Shown here: positions 12,801 through 23,886 of the stretch, piece by piece | Layout: each line of letters opens with the position of its first letter | Position numbering within the stretch: position 1 is the first letter of the stretch | Assembly: GCA_018389105.1 (NCBI GenBank) | Contig: JACATO010000983.1 | Location: 186,001-250,000 of the forward strand | DNA: 64,000 nucleotides | Source of the DNA: Nautilus pompilius | Taxonomy: Eukaryota; Mollusca; Cephalopoda; Nautilida; Nautilidae | Reading direction: 5' to 3' | Position numbers and translations under genes: made by a program | Notes under the pieces: generated by a model | Seen by the model: only the letters and a program-made list of their open reading frames with translations | Told to the model about the DNA's origin: nothing | The model's database searches: none

Positions 12801-15800
12801 GGAGATGGTGATATGACAGAACTATGCCAAAACTCCCCTGTGACGTATCTTTGAACCTGCGCGATTATGTTGGCACATAGGGCAATCTGCCAAATGAGCC
12901 TCCCCCTGGTGTCATTTTCCTAAACCAAGCAAAGGAGAATAGTGCCCATGCACATTTTGCAGAAAGTCTCTACTAGAACTCTTGATGTTTTGGATGTGGG
13001 AGCAAAAACTGGAGAGCCACAGCTCCTGGTGCATTATTGGTCAAAATAGCAAAAAAAACAACAACAGAGCGAATGAGTGACAGTCACTCAAAATTCTATT
13101 TAGAAAAATCTGATAAATGATTTAATGGCCACAAAGTTCAGTAGGAATTTAGATCTGCACAGCTGTAAGGGAGGAACACAAAAGCACAGGATATAACATT
13201 GGTGACGAGAAATATTTAGCTCTCGTTTTGTTGAAGAAGCCACAATAGGTTTCTCAGAGAGAAATTTGAAAACATGGAGTGGGGGAGGGGCTATTTTTTA
13301 AGTGGTTTGTGTGGCTACTGGGATAATGCTGCTGCAGTTGTAACTGCAGGTTGCCCTTTGATGTAGGTAGCGGAAATAATGGAGGTGACAGGCAGCTTTT
13401 GTTAATGCGACGGTCTTGGCCCGACATCACATTAAATGAAAAAGTGCAGTCACCTTTCTCCTGCACAGACCTGTTCTGATCAAAAGAATTTAGATTGCCC
13501 TATAAAATATCTAAGCCTCAGTCTAGACAGAATTTTAACATTTGGTTTCATTTTAATGTTGCTACTAAAAAGAAAACCCATGGTTATAAATTTGTGGAAG
13601 AAAATATTTATTTAAAGTCTTTGCATACCATCATTTGCACCCGTAACCCTTAAAATCTGTATTACTCAGCATGGGATCGTGCCATGTGGTACCATCCTGA
13701 GTAATGTAATAACCTTTCCTTATTGTTTCTATGATGAAACCAGTAAGAAGGAAGTAAAACCTCTTTGCAGTGGATTACAGGTATCTGCCTGCATCCAGCA
13801 TTCAAAATATGAAGGGTTTTCGTTCGTATTTAAATATTGGTATTTTTATTTTTAATGATAACCCCAAAATATTCTTTAGGATCTGTAGAATGAACCTGAA
13901 AGAAACATTCACCATCATAATCCTCTGCCCACCTCACTCCATATATTGCATACAATATTAATGACTAAATGGCAAAATATCCTGACATCTTGTGGCTTTT
14001 GCATGTCACGTCTGCTGATCAGCCGAAAGACAGCCCGACCTGTTGTTAAGTACAGGTGCTAATAAAGACGGCCAACCAGCATGTGTGTATACACAGACTG
14101 GCCGGCAGCCATACTTGTGAACTTATCAAAAATTAATTCCTCCAGTATGCACAAGGAGAAAGATTTCAATGGAAGAGTCTGTTGAGGCAAAAGTTTGGAA
14201 ATTTTTAAAAAACATAGAGTTTTGAACAGTCATAAGCTTGTAGATGTGTAATTGTATCTATTAATAACTCATTGGTGAATACCCACAGTTCCACGTGTGT
14301 TCATGTTTAAGCTGTTGCCATTTTTTCAAATCCAGTTAGTGGTGCCGACTAATGTTGAGAGAACTCTGCGGTATTATCATCTTCTCTATTTACAAAAGCT
14401 ACATACACAGGCAGGAGGGCGTCTTTTTAGAGGGATCTAAACCTTTGTAGTAATGTACTAGGTTAACTTTGGTCTTTAGCTGGTTGATAGAAAAGCACCA
14501 GGTAAATGCATAGGTAGATGGTGACGTCAAATCGCGGCATAGGTGATTGTTTGATCTGAATGTCTTTTGTTTTTTTTTTTCCTCTGCTGCATTGGAACTG
14601 AGCTAGGAACCACCCAGATAGTCTAGCAGTGGTTCAGAAGATTGATGACAAGAGGTGAAATCACTTCACCTTGACCTCTGACCTGCCTGAAGAGGAGAGA
14701 CACCTCTCTGCTCTCTTACAATCTCACCTTGGCTTGAAGAGCCACAAGCCAACCCTTATGCTAATTAACTACAGCTTGAATGAGGGTATACAGTAATGAG
14801 ATGCAAAAGTGATTCATGACTTATTACCCTTTCCACAAATATTTATGTATCACAGTGTGTCAGCTTTGGATGTTTTTCTTTTGAAAGAATGAAAGCGGAA
14901 CTCTTTTGTTTTGTTTTGTACCTAACCATTCTAAACATGAAAAGAAGAAAAATAATTACCTGTCAGTGGCTGCAAAGCGTGAAACAAAGCCTAAAGTAAT
15001 GTTGACAAGAAAGAGAATCACGCATATTTTGTCTAACTCAACCACTGCCATTAAAAATATCTCAACGCAGTCAGTGGTCATTTCGATAAATAAGTAAGTG
15101 GACATATAGAGAATCCAGTTAAAGGGAGAAGACTACAGCAGGGTTACAGATGATAAAAGTGAATCATTGTGTTTGAAGGGAAAAATTGAATCATTATGGT
15201 TTTTTTTTTTACAAATAATTTTAGAGGCTGTTTGTAGATATTAGATTTCTTTCTTGTAAACAGTTTTAAAGGTAAACCATCATGTTATTCAAGTAAATAC
15301 TCATTAAATATTCTAGTATTTAAAAAATAAAGTATTTCCTGAGTGGAGTAAGTTACCAGCAAGTGTGGTTGACAGTGATAGTATTAAACAATTTATGGAT
15401 ATATTTCTCTTCCGTGTGTGCCCTTTCAAAAACTACAATGACTTCCTACCTCCTTGTAATAACTAAATTAAACAAATTTTGATTAATAATAGTTACATTC
15501 ATGGAGTTGGAAAAAGACTGCTGCTAGATGACTTTATAGCATTTGTTTGTTCATTCTCTGTTTCAGTGCACAGACGAATTTTAAAAAGCATGAATTTTAT
15601 TAAAAACCAGTCGTTTCCAGCTATTAAATGGCCTGATTCAAAAACTGTTGGAGAGGGAGGTCACCCCTGGTTTACACCTAAAGCAAAACTTAGGTCGCAG
15701 TTGCCTGTTCTTCCACCATCACAACAGGGAGGTAGGTTCTTACCATAATTTTGTTCAAGGACGAAAAAAATTTCTGTCAGATTTTGACTTTAGCTGCAGT

Positions 15801-17956
15801 AGATGACATGGATAATGAAAGTGTCAAAATGTCTGACCAGCAATGCTTACCATATTTTTTGGCCTATAAGTCAGATTGGTTAATTTTCCCATTTTTCTTT
15901 CCTTCATTTTACATAAATTGATTTGGGGTATAAGACGAGGCTGGATCAATTGTGGTAGTTAGCCAACTTTCAGCCAGTCAGAACAATATATCACATCCTT
16001 CATAACAGTCGCATTGTGCCGCTGTCTGCAGTACTTCCAGGTTCGTGAATATTAATTAGCTGTTTTGCAGATTGCTGAACTACTTTGTAAGATGACCTTC
16101 CAGATAAATGGGAAGTTGAAATACCTTTTCAGCATGTTTGTAATTATGGAGCAATATTTGAAACAAACTGGAAACATTATCAATTCTGGTATCGAAAGTT
16201 TGGTGTCTATTTATAGTCGGTGATCATCAGGTGATTCTGCATCACTTGCACTGTTGGACCGCCTACTTCAAAAAGCCAAACTTATCCTCAATGTTAGTCC
16301 ATTTAGCTTTGCAACCGCAATTTTCCTTCTTGGTTTTTTTCATAGTCCATAACGTATTCTTGGCTTTGTGCTTGTCCCCAACACATTTCCTGTGCATGGC
16401 CATATTACCACCATTTTCTTCAGCAAACTTAAACGCCGCCACATACCGTATATGACTGACTTTATGGGAGACATTTTGAGATGAGGTAGAGGATTCATAC
16501 ATATAATTAGGATTGAAAAGGATAGATAGAAGGTAATTGATGAACTTGCACTTTGTCCCAGAGCCAGTCACCAAGGTTAATAAACCATGCCGTCTCCCTG
16601 CTAAGTGAAACTTCAAAAGAAAAGTCATGACAGGGATCTGTATCTGCAAAGCAAGAAATGCTGAACAACGTATGTGCGTGTATTCTCCTATCGCCTCTAC
16701 ATATCTGCAACAAGATTTCATGTTTAGTGTTTGAGCTAATTTCCATTTGGTCCTCTCAGCTATGTTGATATATGTATAACCAATGTGCAGAGCTCTTTGG
16801 CTAAACTCGTTATTGGCTTTTCTTCAGAAAGTTTGGCAATTAAATAGCAGAAGTGGTTTCTTGGGCCATCTCAGAGACATCCTTAGTCGCCTCACTTGTA
16901 CATTTTTTCTTTAACATTCTTTTCCAGTTGGCAGGAAAACAAGGGGAGAAAACTCTTACTCTCAGGTCAACCTAACCACAGAAAAGAAACTACATTCTGA
17001 TTGGATGGATTGTTTAAACACAACGTTAGCGCTGGGGCGAATGCATGACGACCGGGCCCTGAACCTTGTTACTGACTGGCTTGGATTGTTTTATTTTGTC
17101 AGGAGTAAGAAATGAAAACTTTGATTTTGTTTTTTTTTTTCACACCAAAATGAGCCATAAACTGCTATTTTGTGCTTCATGTCTCACATTTAATGTTTTC
17201 AGGGGCCGCTGACAGCAGGTTTGGTTTGTGGGGCACGGCCTTGACCTTTTATATGACCTATGCTACCTACTTTACTGGATAGGATCAAAGGAGAAAAATT
17301 CTTCTTCAAAAGCTTCACTATGAAGGAAGTGTACATGAAGTAGCATTTTAGCTAAAATGTACTCCTCATTTTGTGGGGTTTTTTGTCCATAGCAAAGTTA
17401 CGTGAATTACTTTACTAAAATCAACCCGTTGCACCAGTTCACTTTTGCTACTCAAGAGGTTGGGGTCTTTTAATCTCTTCCCTGAATCTTTGCCTTGCGT
17501 AAGTTTCTGATGAACCTGAGTTCGCTGAATGGTCACCCTAATCCTCTAACTCACCACAGGTGCTTTGAACACAACTGAATCCTGAGGTAACTAATCCAGC
17601 TACCCCCTCAATATTGTTGTTTTAAAATTTTCTTTCTTTTTTTTTTTTGGGTATCAGGAAACAGAGAAAAGGCGACCCTTTACTTCATATTGGGGGTCAG
17701 TTTTGGGATGATCTGCCTGCTGATCATGGTCATCATGCGACTGGTCATCGAGGGAAAGCGCAAGTCCAGAGCGAAACTCGACCTCACCGAGCCAACCCAC
17801 AGTCAGGGTGCTTCTCCCATTCGAAACCATCTCAATTCGCCCATCCTGCATTGCTCAGACTCTGATGATATCATTGAGGTTGTTCAGTTCAACCCACAGA
17901 CAACGATGCCGCGAGCAGACCCTGGCAACAGAAGTTTAAACAGCTACTTTGGATAG
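6735..17956 (+). CDS. EVA1C: EVA-1 family (EVA1C-like) SUEL-lectin membrane protein, 3' four exons
   Basis: Four exons, 6735-6881, 10291-10434, 15567-15731 and 17658-17956, join in frame (phases 1, 1, 1) and code about 251 residues to a TAG stop. Exons 1-2 form one SUEL-type galactose/rhamnose lectin domain: TVCEDDWLSLSC, then IYSAMFGRT, a Cys pattern, and FGKPC...YLAVEYTC at its end. Exon 3 is a linker. Exon 4 opens with a single membrane span (LYFILGVSFGMICLLIMVI) followed by basic residues and a short acidic tail ending SYFG. This order matches EVA-1/EVA1C proteins, which normally have two SUEL domains, so the first domain and signal peptide are expected upstream. In C. elegans EVA-1 acts with SAX-3/Robo as a Slit receptor at the cell surface. 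The lectin pattern and membrane segment make the family call firm; the choice among EVA1 paralogs is less certain. Confidence 0.9.
6882..10290 (+). other. eva-1-like intron
   Basis: GTAGAG donor and CTTGCTACAG acceptor. It includes a poly-T/poly-A pair near 6940-6965, a less AT-rich stretch at about 8280-8420 and a (GT)n run at 10091-10107. The run of short ORFs here shows no family pattern. Confidence 0.75.
10291..10434 (+). CDS. EVA1C: eva-1-like exon: second half of SUEL domain
   Basis: It begins AT (completing Asp with the G of the previous exon), reads CQSVMATEQMIKMCHGQRHC, then FGKPCPAHIRQYLAVEYTC, and ends one base into a codon at a consensus GTAAGT donor. The C.G...C and FG.PC...YL.V.Y.C signatures define the end of a SUEL lectin domain. 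Confidence 0.92.
10985..11170 (+). repeat. Possible tRNA-derived SINE copy
   Basis: GAATTGAATCCTGG resembles a pol III B box. It is followed by text (AGCTGGGTGCTTGGATTCC, then CCCACATCC plus an A-run) with loose counterparts in the candidate SINEs at 56160-56460 and 41265-41410. Weak on its own. Confidence 0.3.
13870..14110 (+). repeat. Second copy of the Tc1-like element 3' tail
   Basis: Matches 596-800 in the same order: AAA(C/G)ACATTCACC.. CAT.ATCCT, then ACAATATTAATGACTxAATGG, then CATGTCACGTCTG, then TTAAGTA.AGGT and GG(T/C)CAACCAG ending in a GT-rich run. This shows that both belong to one dispersed family. No transposase frame remains here. Confidence 0.6.
14522..14767. promoter_or_regulatory. 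Candidate intronic enhancer: CRE plus DR1/DR0 half-site cluster
   Basis: A perfect CRE palindrome TGACGTCA lies at 14522-14529. At 14672-14684 there is TGACCT-C-TGACCT, a perfect DR1 of the AGGTCA half-site on the - strand (RXR, HNF4 or COUP-TF type), directly followed on that strand by AGGTGA (DR0 spacing). An AGGTGAA...TTCACCT inverted repeat overlaps it at 14653-14671. TAATTA, a homeodomain core, lies near 14762. Function is inferred from motifs only. Confidence 0.35.
15567..15731 (+). CDS. EVA1C: eva-1-like exon: linker before the membrane span
   Basis: The acceptor is CTGTTTCAG. TG completes Val with the G of the previous exon, giving CVHRRIL directly after the lectin domain, where human EVA1C has a similar short segment. 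The exon then codes a hydrophilic Pro/Lys-rich linker (WPDSKTVGEGG, LPVLPPSQQG) and ends one base into a Gly codon at GTAGGT. It has no named domain; phase on both sides and position support it. Confidence 0.82.
15732..17657 (+). other. eva-1-like intron carrying an antisense pogo-like relic
   Basis: GTAGGT donor and GTATCAG acceptor after a long T tract. Most of its left half is the pogo-like relic described separately; the right half shows no gene. Confidence 0.7.
15848..16750 (-). pseudogene. pogo/Tigger-like transposase relic
   Basis: A - strand frame (16263-16721) codes HIRYVAAFKFAEENGGNMAMH, then KAKWTNIEDKF. This resembles the N-terminal helix-turn-helix of pogo/CENP-B type transposases (AVKFAEENGN.AA...F, then ..KAKWPELE). 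A short sequence at about 15850, CATATTTTTTGGCCTATAAG, looks like a DNA-transposon end. The catalytic part, expected towards 15850, is not readable and no matching second terminus was found. Element limits are approximate. Confidence 0.45.
17658..17956 (+). CDS. EVA1C: eva-1-like last coding exon: membrane span and cytoplasmic tail
   Basis: GA completes Gly with the previous exon's G, then NREKATLYFILG begins a ~20-residue hydrophobic span, followed by the stop-transfer RLVIEGKRKSR. The tail of about 65 residues holds a Ser/Asp cluster (CSDSDDIIEVVQF) and ends SYFG-stop (TAG). This corresponds to the EVA1/FAM176 C-terminal region. Confidence 0.9.
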
Positions 17957-19074
17957 AAACAACCTCCCAACTGAGTTTCAATGCAGAGGTAAATAGGAGC
18001 AGCCTTCCCATCGGTTGGTCTAATGTGGCACAATCATTGGAGTTACAAAAAAAAATCACAACAGCAGCTACCCCTAAGGGGAGGTAATCTGGAGATTATT
18101 AGATGTCAGATGAATTTTTATCTGGTTTATAGTAACGCGTGCAATTATTATTATTTTTGGTGACTTATCTGCACGAATATAAAATGGCTGCTGGATCCTT
18201 TTAATGAAGAAGTTAGCAAGGAACAAAGCTTTTGTTTTCTTATAGGACAGATTTTGAATAATGGATTCACAGAATTTATTTTCTGTCTGCTCCAGAGTTT
18301 CTAGTCGGGAGTATATATATACACACACACTCTAATACAGGTCAGGCCCGGTAAACTCCAGACAAAATTAAAGCTGCATTTGTTTTTGCTGAAAAAGAAG
18401 CTATGGCTTCACTTGCAAGCCTTAAATGTCTCCCATATATATTCTACATGTATAATACTTAATTTCCGAGTAGACCAATTTCTTTTCGGTTAAATGTTTA
18501 TAAAGCATGGAATGGTTGTGGTTCTTAAAAATGGCCAGACTTCTGCCCAGAGAGTAGTATAGAAGGTTCACTAACTTTTGTAAATGTTTTGCAGGGAAGT
18601 CATTTTCATATTATAGTGGGAAGTGACTGTCTAAAATTTATCATAAATATGGGATCTGCTTGTATGATGTAAAATGTTTCATTTTATTAAAATTAATTTT
18701 TCCCAGAATGCATTGCTCACAAAAGTGCTGACACTTGGTAGGCCAGCGTAAAATTACCAGTGATTTGGCATGGGGAATCGAAGAAAAACTGAATGTTTAG
18801 AAATGTAAATATAAAAATTCTAAAAAAATATTGTTTGCAGCTGGTGCTAACACTTTAAAGGATGTAGTTATAAAAATAAGGATATTCAGCCTATAGTAGT
18901 AGTGGTAGTAGAAGTGTTTGTTGCAATGCAGCCCAGAGTCACCTGAGAGAGGCAACATCTTATTGGAAGGGATGATCAATAGCAAGTCAGTCACCTGCAT
19001 AATCCTCTCTAGTATCGACTTTTGAAATACACACACAGGATTATGTACCCAAATCTTGCAGCCACAGTAACAAC

Positions 19075-19080
19075 TTTATT
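19075..19080 (-). terminator. Candidate distal poly(A) signal of macoilin
   Basis: On the - strand it reads CAATAAAGTTG, with a GU-rich run (CCTGTGTGTGTATTTC) about 35-45 bases further on, the layout expected of a cleavage site near 19040-19060. It would give macoilin a 3' UTR of about 4.6 kb. Confidence 0.35.
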
Positions 19081-19095
19081 GTCAGATTTATCAAA

Positions 19096-19101
19096 AATAA
19101 A
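19096..19101 (+). terminator. Candidate poly(A) signal of the eva-1-like gene
   Basis: AATAAA about 1.1 kb after the stop codon, followed by a U-rich stretch (GTTCACTTTCCTGTTT). It lies only 16 bp from the opposing macoilin candidate. Confidence 0.28.
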
Positions 19102-19120
19102 ATAGTTATATTTTAAAGCT

Positions 19121-22100
19121 GTTCACTTTCCTGTTTACAGAAAGGGATTTGGAAATGAGACAGTGTATGCTGTTCACACTTGATTAAACAAAATACTTTC
19201 TGCAGGTTATATAGTGGACTGCTAAAGTTATGCCAACTTAGCTTGCAGAGGCTCAACTTCTCACCAGCTGTCTGCTCTGTTTCTTCCCACAGCAGCATCA
19301 GTGCGTGGAAGGACACAGAAGGCTGTCCACTAAAGTAACAGCCTCATCCAACTTACTTATTTTTGATGAGAAAACAAATCACATTTTCAAAGCTTTAGAA
19401 TTAAAAAGAAAATTCTGCCGCATGAGCATCGGCTTGCAACACATTTGCCTGTAGTAGGGGGTTAGGTGGAATCTTTCAGATGAAGAGCTACAAAGGTATG
19501 CCAGACTGAGCCCGGCCTGGTCTGGTCCAGCAGTATTACAAGTTAACAACCAGCCCTTCATTTTAATTATACATTTATCACCAAGTGAAAAAGGAAAAAA
19601 AAAAAACTTTTCGAAAATAGATTGTGGTCTGATTGCACTGATGCTTCCATCCTTAGTTAAAAACAACTCATTTGTCTGAATATTATATAAAAGGCATGGA
19701 GTTGATACCTTAATAATAAAATTTGTACCAAAGCAGCTGGTTGCATACCACTACCTTGGCCATTGTAATGTAACAACACCCCCACCCCCCCAACTTATTG
19801 CGCTGAAAGATGGGAAATTAGTTTTATTTCTGTTTACTTGTACTGTATTTAAAGACAATAGCCAAATATTCCTTCAATTAAAAAAGGGGGGGTAGGGACT
19901 TTAATGGTAGGTTGCGGGGCCAAACCCCATACCCGCTCGGTTTAGGAAGTAGATACCAGGGTTTCCCTCTGCACCAACATTGACGAAAAGGTCCAAAGCA
20001 GCTTTACAAAAATAAAACAGCAACAAAAAGATTTCTTCTGCAATTTTTTTTTTTTTTTTTCAATTTTTAAAATTTATTAACTGTGAACAGCCATCATAGC
20101 ACGTCTTTCTTTTACAAACGGCCCTCATCAGGGCAGCGGTGGTGGAGAGACTGTAAAACAGAACACACAAAACTAGACGAAGCAACACCCTGTGGCCACA
20201 AAAGGCATTGTCGGGTTTTATCTCGATCTCAGAGAACGGCACCGACTGCTCGTCTATTTCAAAGTCGCCCCATTACCATCTTTGAAATAGCAGTTGGGGG
20301 GAAGGGGGCGGCAGTCGGCCCTAAAGGACTCGTGCAGAGGACAGAAAAGGGGGATGTATTGAGGATTAGTTCAGAGCCAAGCATTATGATGGAAAGACAA
20401 TAAAGCAACTAAAAAAATTGACAACCATTTATCTTGCCGGGGATAACTCTGTACAAGATGTCAGCTGCTGTTCCACATAGGTTTGGTTTGATTGTATCAA
20501 ATGATATTAAGCTTCAGTGTTCATGCATCTGAGATGATGCAGAATTGCACAACTATAAGAAAAAAAAAATGTTACAGCCATTGAGCTTGCTAAGATACCC
20601 GGCCTATGCATTACAAGACTGTCACGTTAGTCTCTTGGAAATAAACAACAAGAACTAACGAGCAGTATACATAACTTTATTGTTTCCATGTATTCTGCTC
20701 CATTAAATGCAAGTATCAATCAGCTAACTGATATTCCAGACTCACTCTTCAAAACAAACAAACAAAAAAAACAAGCCACCCTAACTGCCTAATTGTAAAA
20801 TAAAATTTCTTTAACAACTTTTTAAATCAATTAATTTCAAAACTATCAATGAATGACAGATTAGATGAGAAAGGAAGTGTTAATAAACAGACTGACCAGA
20901 TGGGATCTTCCAGCAGTCATGTGCAGAGTGTAATGAGATCTGTTCCATACTACTAAGGACACAACAGCAGTACAGCAACCAATGCTGCTTTAGCTGGGTT
21001 TCATGCAAACGCCCGTCGTATTTCCTCAGTGTCAAGTGCCACTGAAGCCTCATATTTTTTAAGAAAATATATGACTACTTGCAAGGTTGGTAACTGGTAA
21101 TGCTACAAGAACGACACCTGTTGGAACTTGCATTGTACCTGTGGAGATCAAGTTGTGGTGTTGGGTTTAGCAAGTCACTTTTTTTTTTTGTGTACGAGTT
21201 TCATCATGTCTGGGCTATAAAGAGTCAGCCCCCTTTTTTATGTAAACAGGGATCCATCAACAGTAAATAGGTTTAGTGATCAGAAGTTTTAAAGATTTTT
21301 CTAAGGGAGTTTTGATAAACAAAATATAAACTGTGGAAATGCAAGCATCAATTAAAAAGAGAAGCTGCCAATTTTGAAAAAGAATGGCTCCCACTAAAAA
21401 TGGAAGAACAGCGAAAGAATCAATTTTCAGTACACCCCCTCATCTTTTTGGATAGACTGATATGTTCACAAGCTAGCTAGACTAAAACGAAAAGAATCCT
21501 ATAGGTGATCCTAGTTCACATTGACCCAGGTACACACCAGATAACTCATTGGAGAGAGAGAGAAGAAATCAGAGATGAAGCTCAATTATGGCCACACAAA
21601 ACTCAGATAAACTACACTGATTGGTTCCAGCTATGATCAATTGTTACTGGAGCATTCAAACCTGATGAAGTTACTTTTTAAAGAATACAATTCAATTCAG
21701 ATATGAAAAACGTTTATAGGAACTAACATTTCTGCTTGGATCCAAAACTGTTCCTCTCAACTTGAAATTCCCTTGTGTGTGCGCGCGCGCATCCTTCCAT
21801 CTTATGTAGTGAGTTAAATAAAGTAAAGAAATGGGCAAATAAAACTAACTATCACTAAAACTACCCTAAGTTAAGGCAGGGCTGTTCAAAATCTTTGTAT
21901 TTTCCTTTTGCTCCTGACAGTTATTGACATTAACATCTGAAAGGCAAATTATTAGCTATTATTTATGAGCAATAACATATCTCATCTATTTTAACTATCA
22001 CCAACTGGTTTTTGTTTGAAACAGGGACAAAGATATCTAAGCCAGTCTAGTTATCCCTGTACCCGACGAGTTACCTAATATAGACAAATATTAGCAATCC

Positions 22101-23677
22101 TCTTTAACTCTCCCAAGAAAATGCTCTTTAATTTCCGAAAAGTGATTCAGTACCCCCTCAGATTGGTAATGACTAGTCTTTATTTGCTAACACTGAAGAA
22201 ATGTTTTACACTTGCCATCACAATGATCCTAAACAGTTACCTTTAGCCGTATGTTCAGCTGAAAGCAAAAGCACATCAACCAAAATCTGTTTGTGCAGAC
22301 ATCGTTTACCAATTGCTCGACAGACGTGTTGCAGAACTCTGCACCACCATGTCAAAGACCGACTATATCCCTTCAAATTCACGTCTGTTCAGCATAGAAC
22401 TTTCAGGCTCAGATGAATGCCAAACCACTTTAAAAAAATTTTTTTTAATCTTAGCATTTACCACTTGTTTATTAAGTCACCAGATATTATGCAAAGAGAC
22501 AGCTGACTAACTGCTCTTTAAAACAAAACAAAGTCTTCATAGCGACTATATTCTCCCTCTGGTAGGATTTTAAATCTAAAATGTGTGGAAAGGGTCTGAT
22601 ATACAGAGAGAGTAGCACGCGTGCAGTGCACAAGTTCTATTATCGCCTATAAATTAGACAAGGATCAACTTAATTAATCCATAATCTGTCAATAAAAATT
22701 AAAAATATTTCCTACCTGCTCATGAGGAGGTAAAGATTAATAATTTAACTACAAGCATACAGTTGGGAAATCCAACTATTTTTTTTTTTAAAAAAGATTG
22801 TAGTTTGTGCGCACAATTACTTCCCTTGCATAAAAACAAACTGGGTAGTAGTTACTGGTAGCATAAGTACACCAAGACTTAAGAGAAACGACTATTCTAT
22901 TGAGGATGATGGAAAGAGAGATAGGGGAATTAGTGTCAAAACTATTCGCAGATCACCGAGTTCAATAATCATTAGACCTCAACGGCAAAGATAGCCCGAA
23001 TAAGGGAGATAAGCAAGCATAACAACATAGTACAGAGATGGGTAAGACTGGCTGGCCAGCAGAATGAAATGTATTGAACGAAAACAAACTAAGCATCAAG
23101 AATCCTTTCAGCTTACCATTCTAAAAAGAGACACCCACTAGTGTGTGTGCTCATGTATCTTTAAAACCATCATTTCAAGAAAGTGTTCAAGGAGATGGAA
23201 AATCTATAAGGGCAAAAAACTGTAATTTATGAACCTCCATTTACCTGAATATATACTGAAGTAGAGTTTAATATTATTTTATAGTTAGGTAGATTGGGGA
23301 GGAAGGGGGTGTGTGTGTTCAAACAAAGTATACTTTATCGGCTAATTACTTACAAAGTGAATTAAAGCAAAAGAAACATTGACAGATGCAAGAAAGTAAT
23401 TTAGTAAATGGGTTGTTGAAAAAATCATTAAAAGAAAATCTAAATTGCTAAGAAAAATGGTCTGGAGATAAAACTGAGTGGAGTAAATGGTACCAATAAA
23501 GAAACTTTGAGTGCAGAAAATGAACAGCAAACATAGCACCAGTCTGCACCACGTCAGACTACAGAAAGAACTACGATTGTGAAAATTCACGTCCACCGAT
23601 GGCAAACAAGGAAGAACAGTGGGAGCGGTAAAGTCAGTCATCAATCATGGGAGCAGAGGAGATCGTCCGTTCGTTCG
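19121..23677 (-). other. Probable macoilin 3' UTR and flank
   Basis: A 4.5-kb stretch with no supported coding region. It holds poly-A/T runs (20046-20060, 22779), a GT/GC alternating run at 21776-21790 and scattered short ORFs with no family pattern. Two - strand AATAAA sites at 19075 and 20676 are candidate transcript ends, so much of this is likely UTR. Confidence 0.4.
20676..20681 (-). terminator. Candidate proximal poly(A) signal of macoilin
   Basis: The - strand reads CAATAAAGTTATG with a GU/U-rich sequence (TTAGTTCTTGTTGTTTATTT) 20-40 bases downstream. It would give a 3' UTR of about 3.0 kb. Confidence 0.33.
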
Positions 23678-23886
23678 TTACATGGTCTTTGGCGTGTAGT
23701 CTGTAGCGTGAGGGTTCAAGTTGGACTTCACGATCATGTCGTCCTTGGCAACCTTGCTTGAGAAGAGAGGCGAAGAATCCGACGAATTGATGCCATTGTA
23801 TATTGTTGTGCTTGGCATCAGAGCCAGCACTTCTGTTATTTTTGATTTTAGATCTGTTATTTCCTGGTCCCTTTTGATCACCACAC
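23678..23886 (-). CDS. MACO1: Macoilin last coding exon
   Basis: The acceptor is CTCTTCCAG; GT completes Gly from the preceding exon. It codes VVIKRDQEITDLKSKITEVL, the end of the coiled coil, then ALMPSTT and a Ser-rich tail ending NLNPHATDYTPKTM with TAA at 23678-23680. The DQEI.DLK.KI.EV..LMP pattern and final NP.A..Y.P are macoilin-specific. Confidence 0.95.

Larger units (their letters stand above)
10435..15566 (+). other. eva-1-like intron
   Basis: 5.1-kb intron from GTAAGT to TTTCAG. It contains a SINE-like stretch near 10990-11170, the 3' tail of a second Tc1-like element (13870-14110) and a cluster of transcription-factor-like motifs at 14522-14767. No exon was seen. Confidence 0.75.
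17957..19120 (+). other. Probable 3' UTR of the eva-1-like gene
   Basis: Non-coding sequence after the stop, ending at a candidate AATAAA at 19096-19101 followed by a U-rich stretch. Earlier ATTAAA variants occur near 18367 and 18685. The end point is inferred. Confidence 0.35.
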
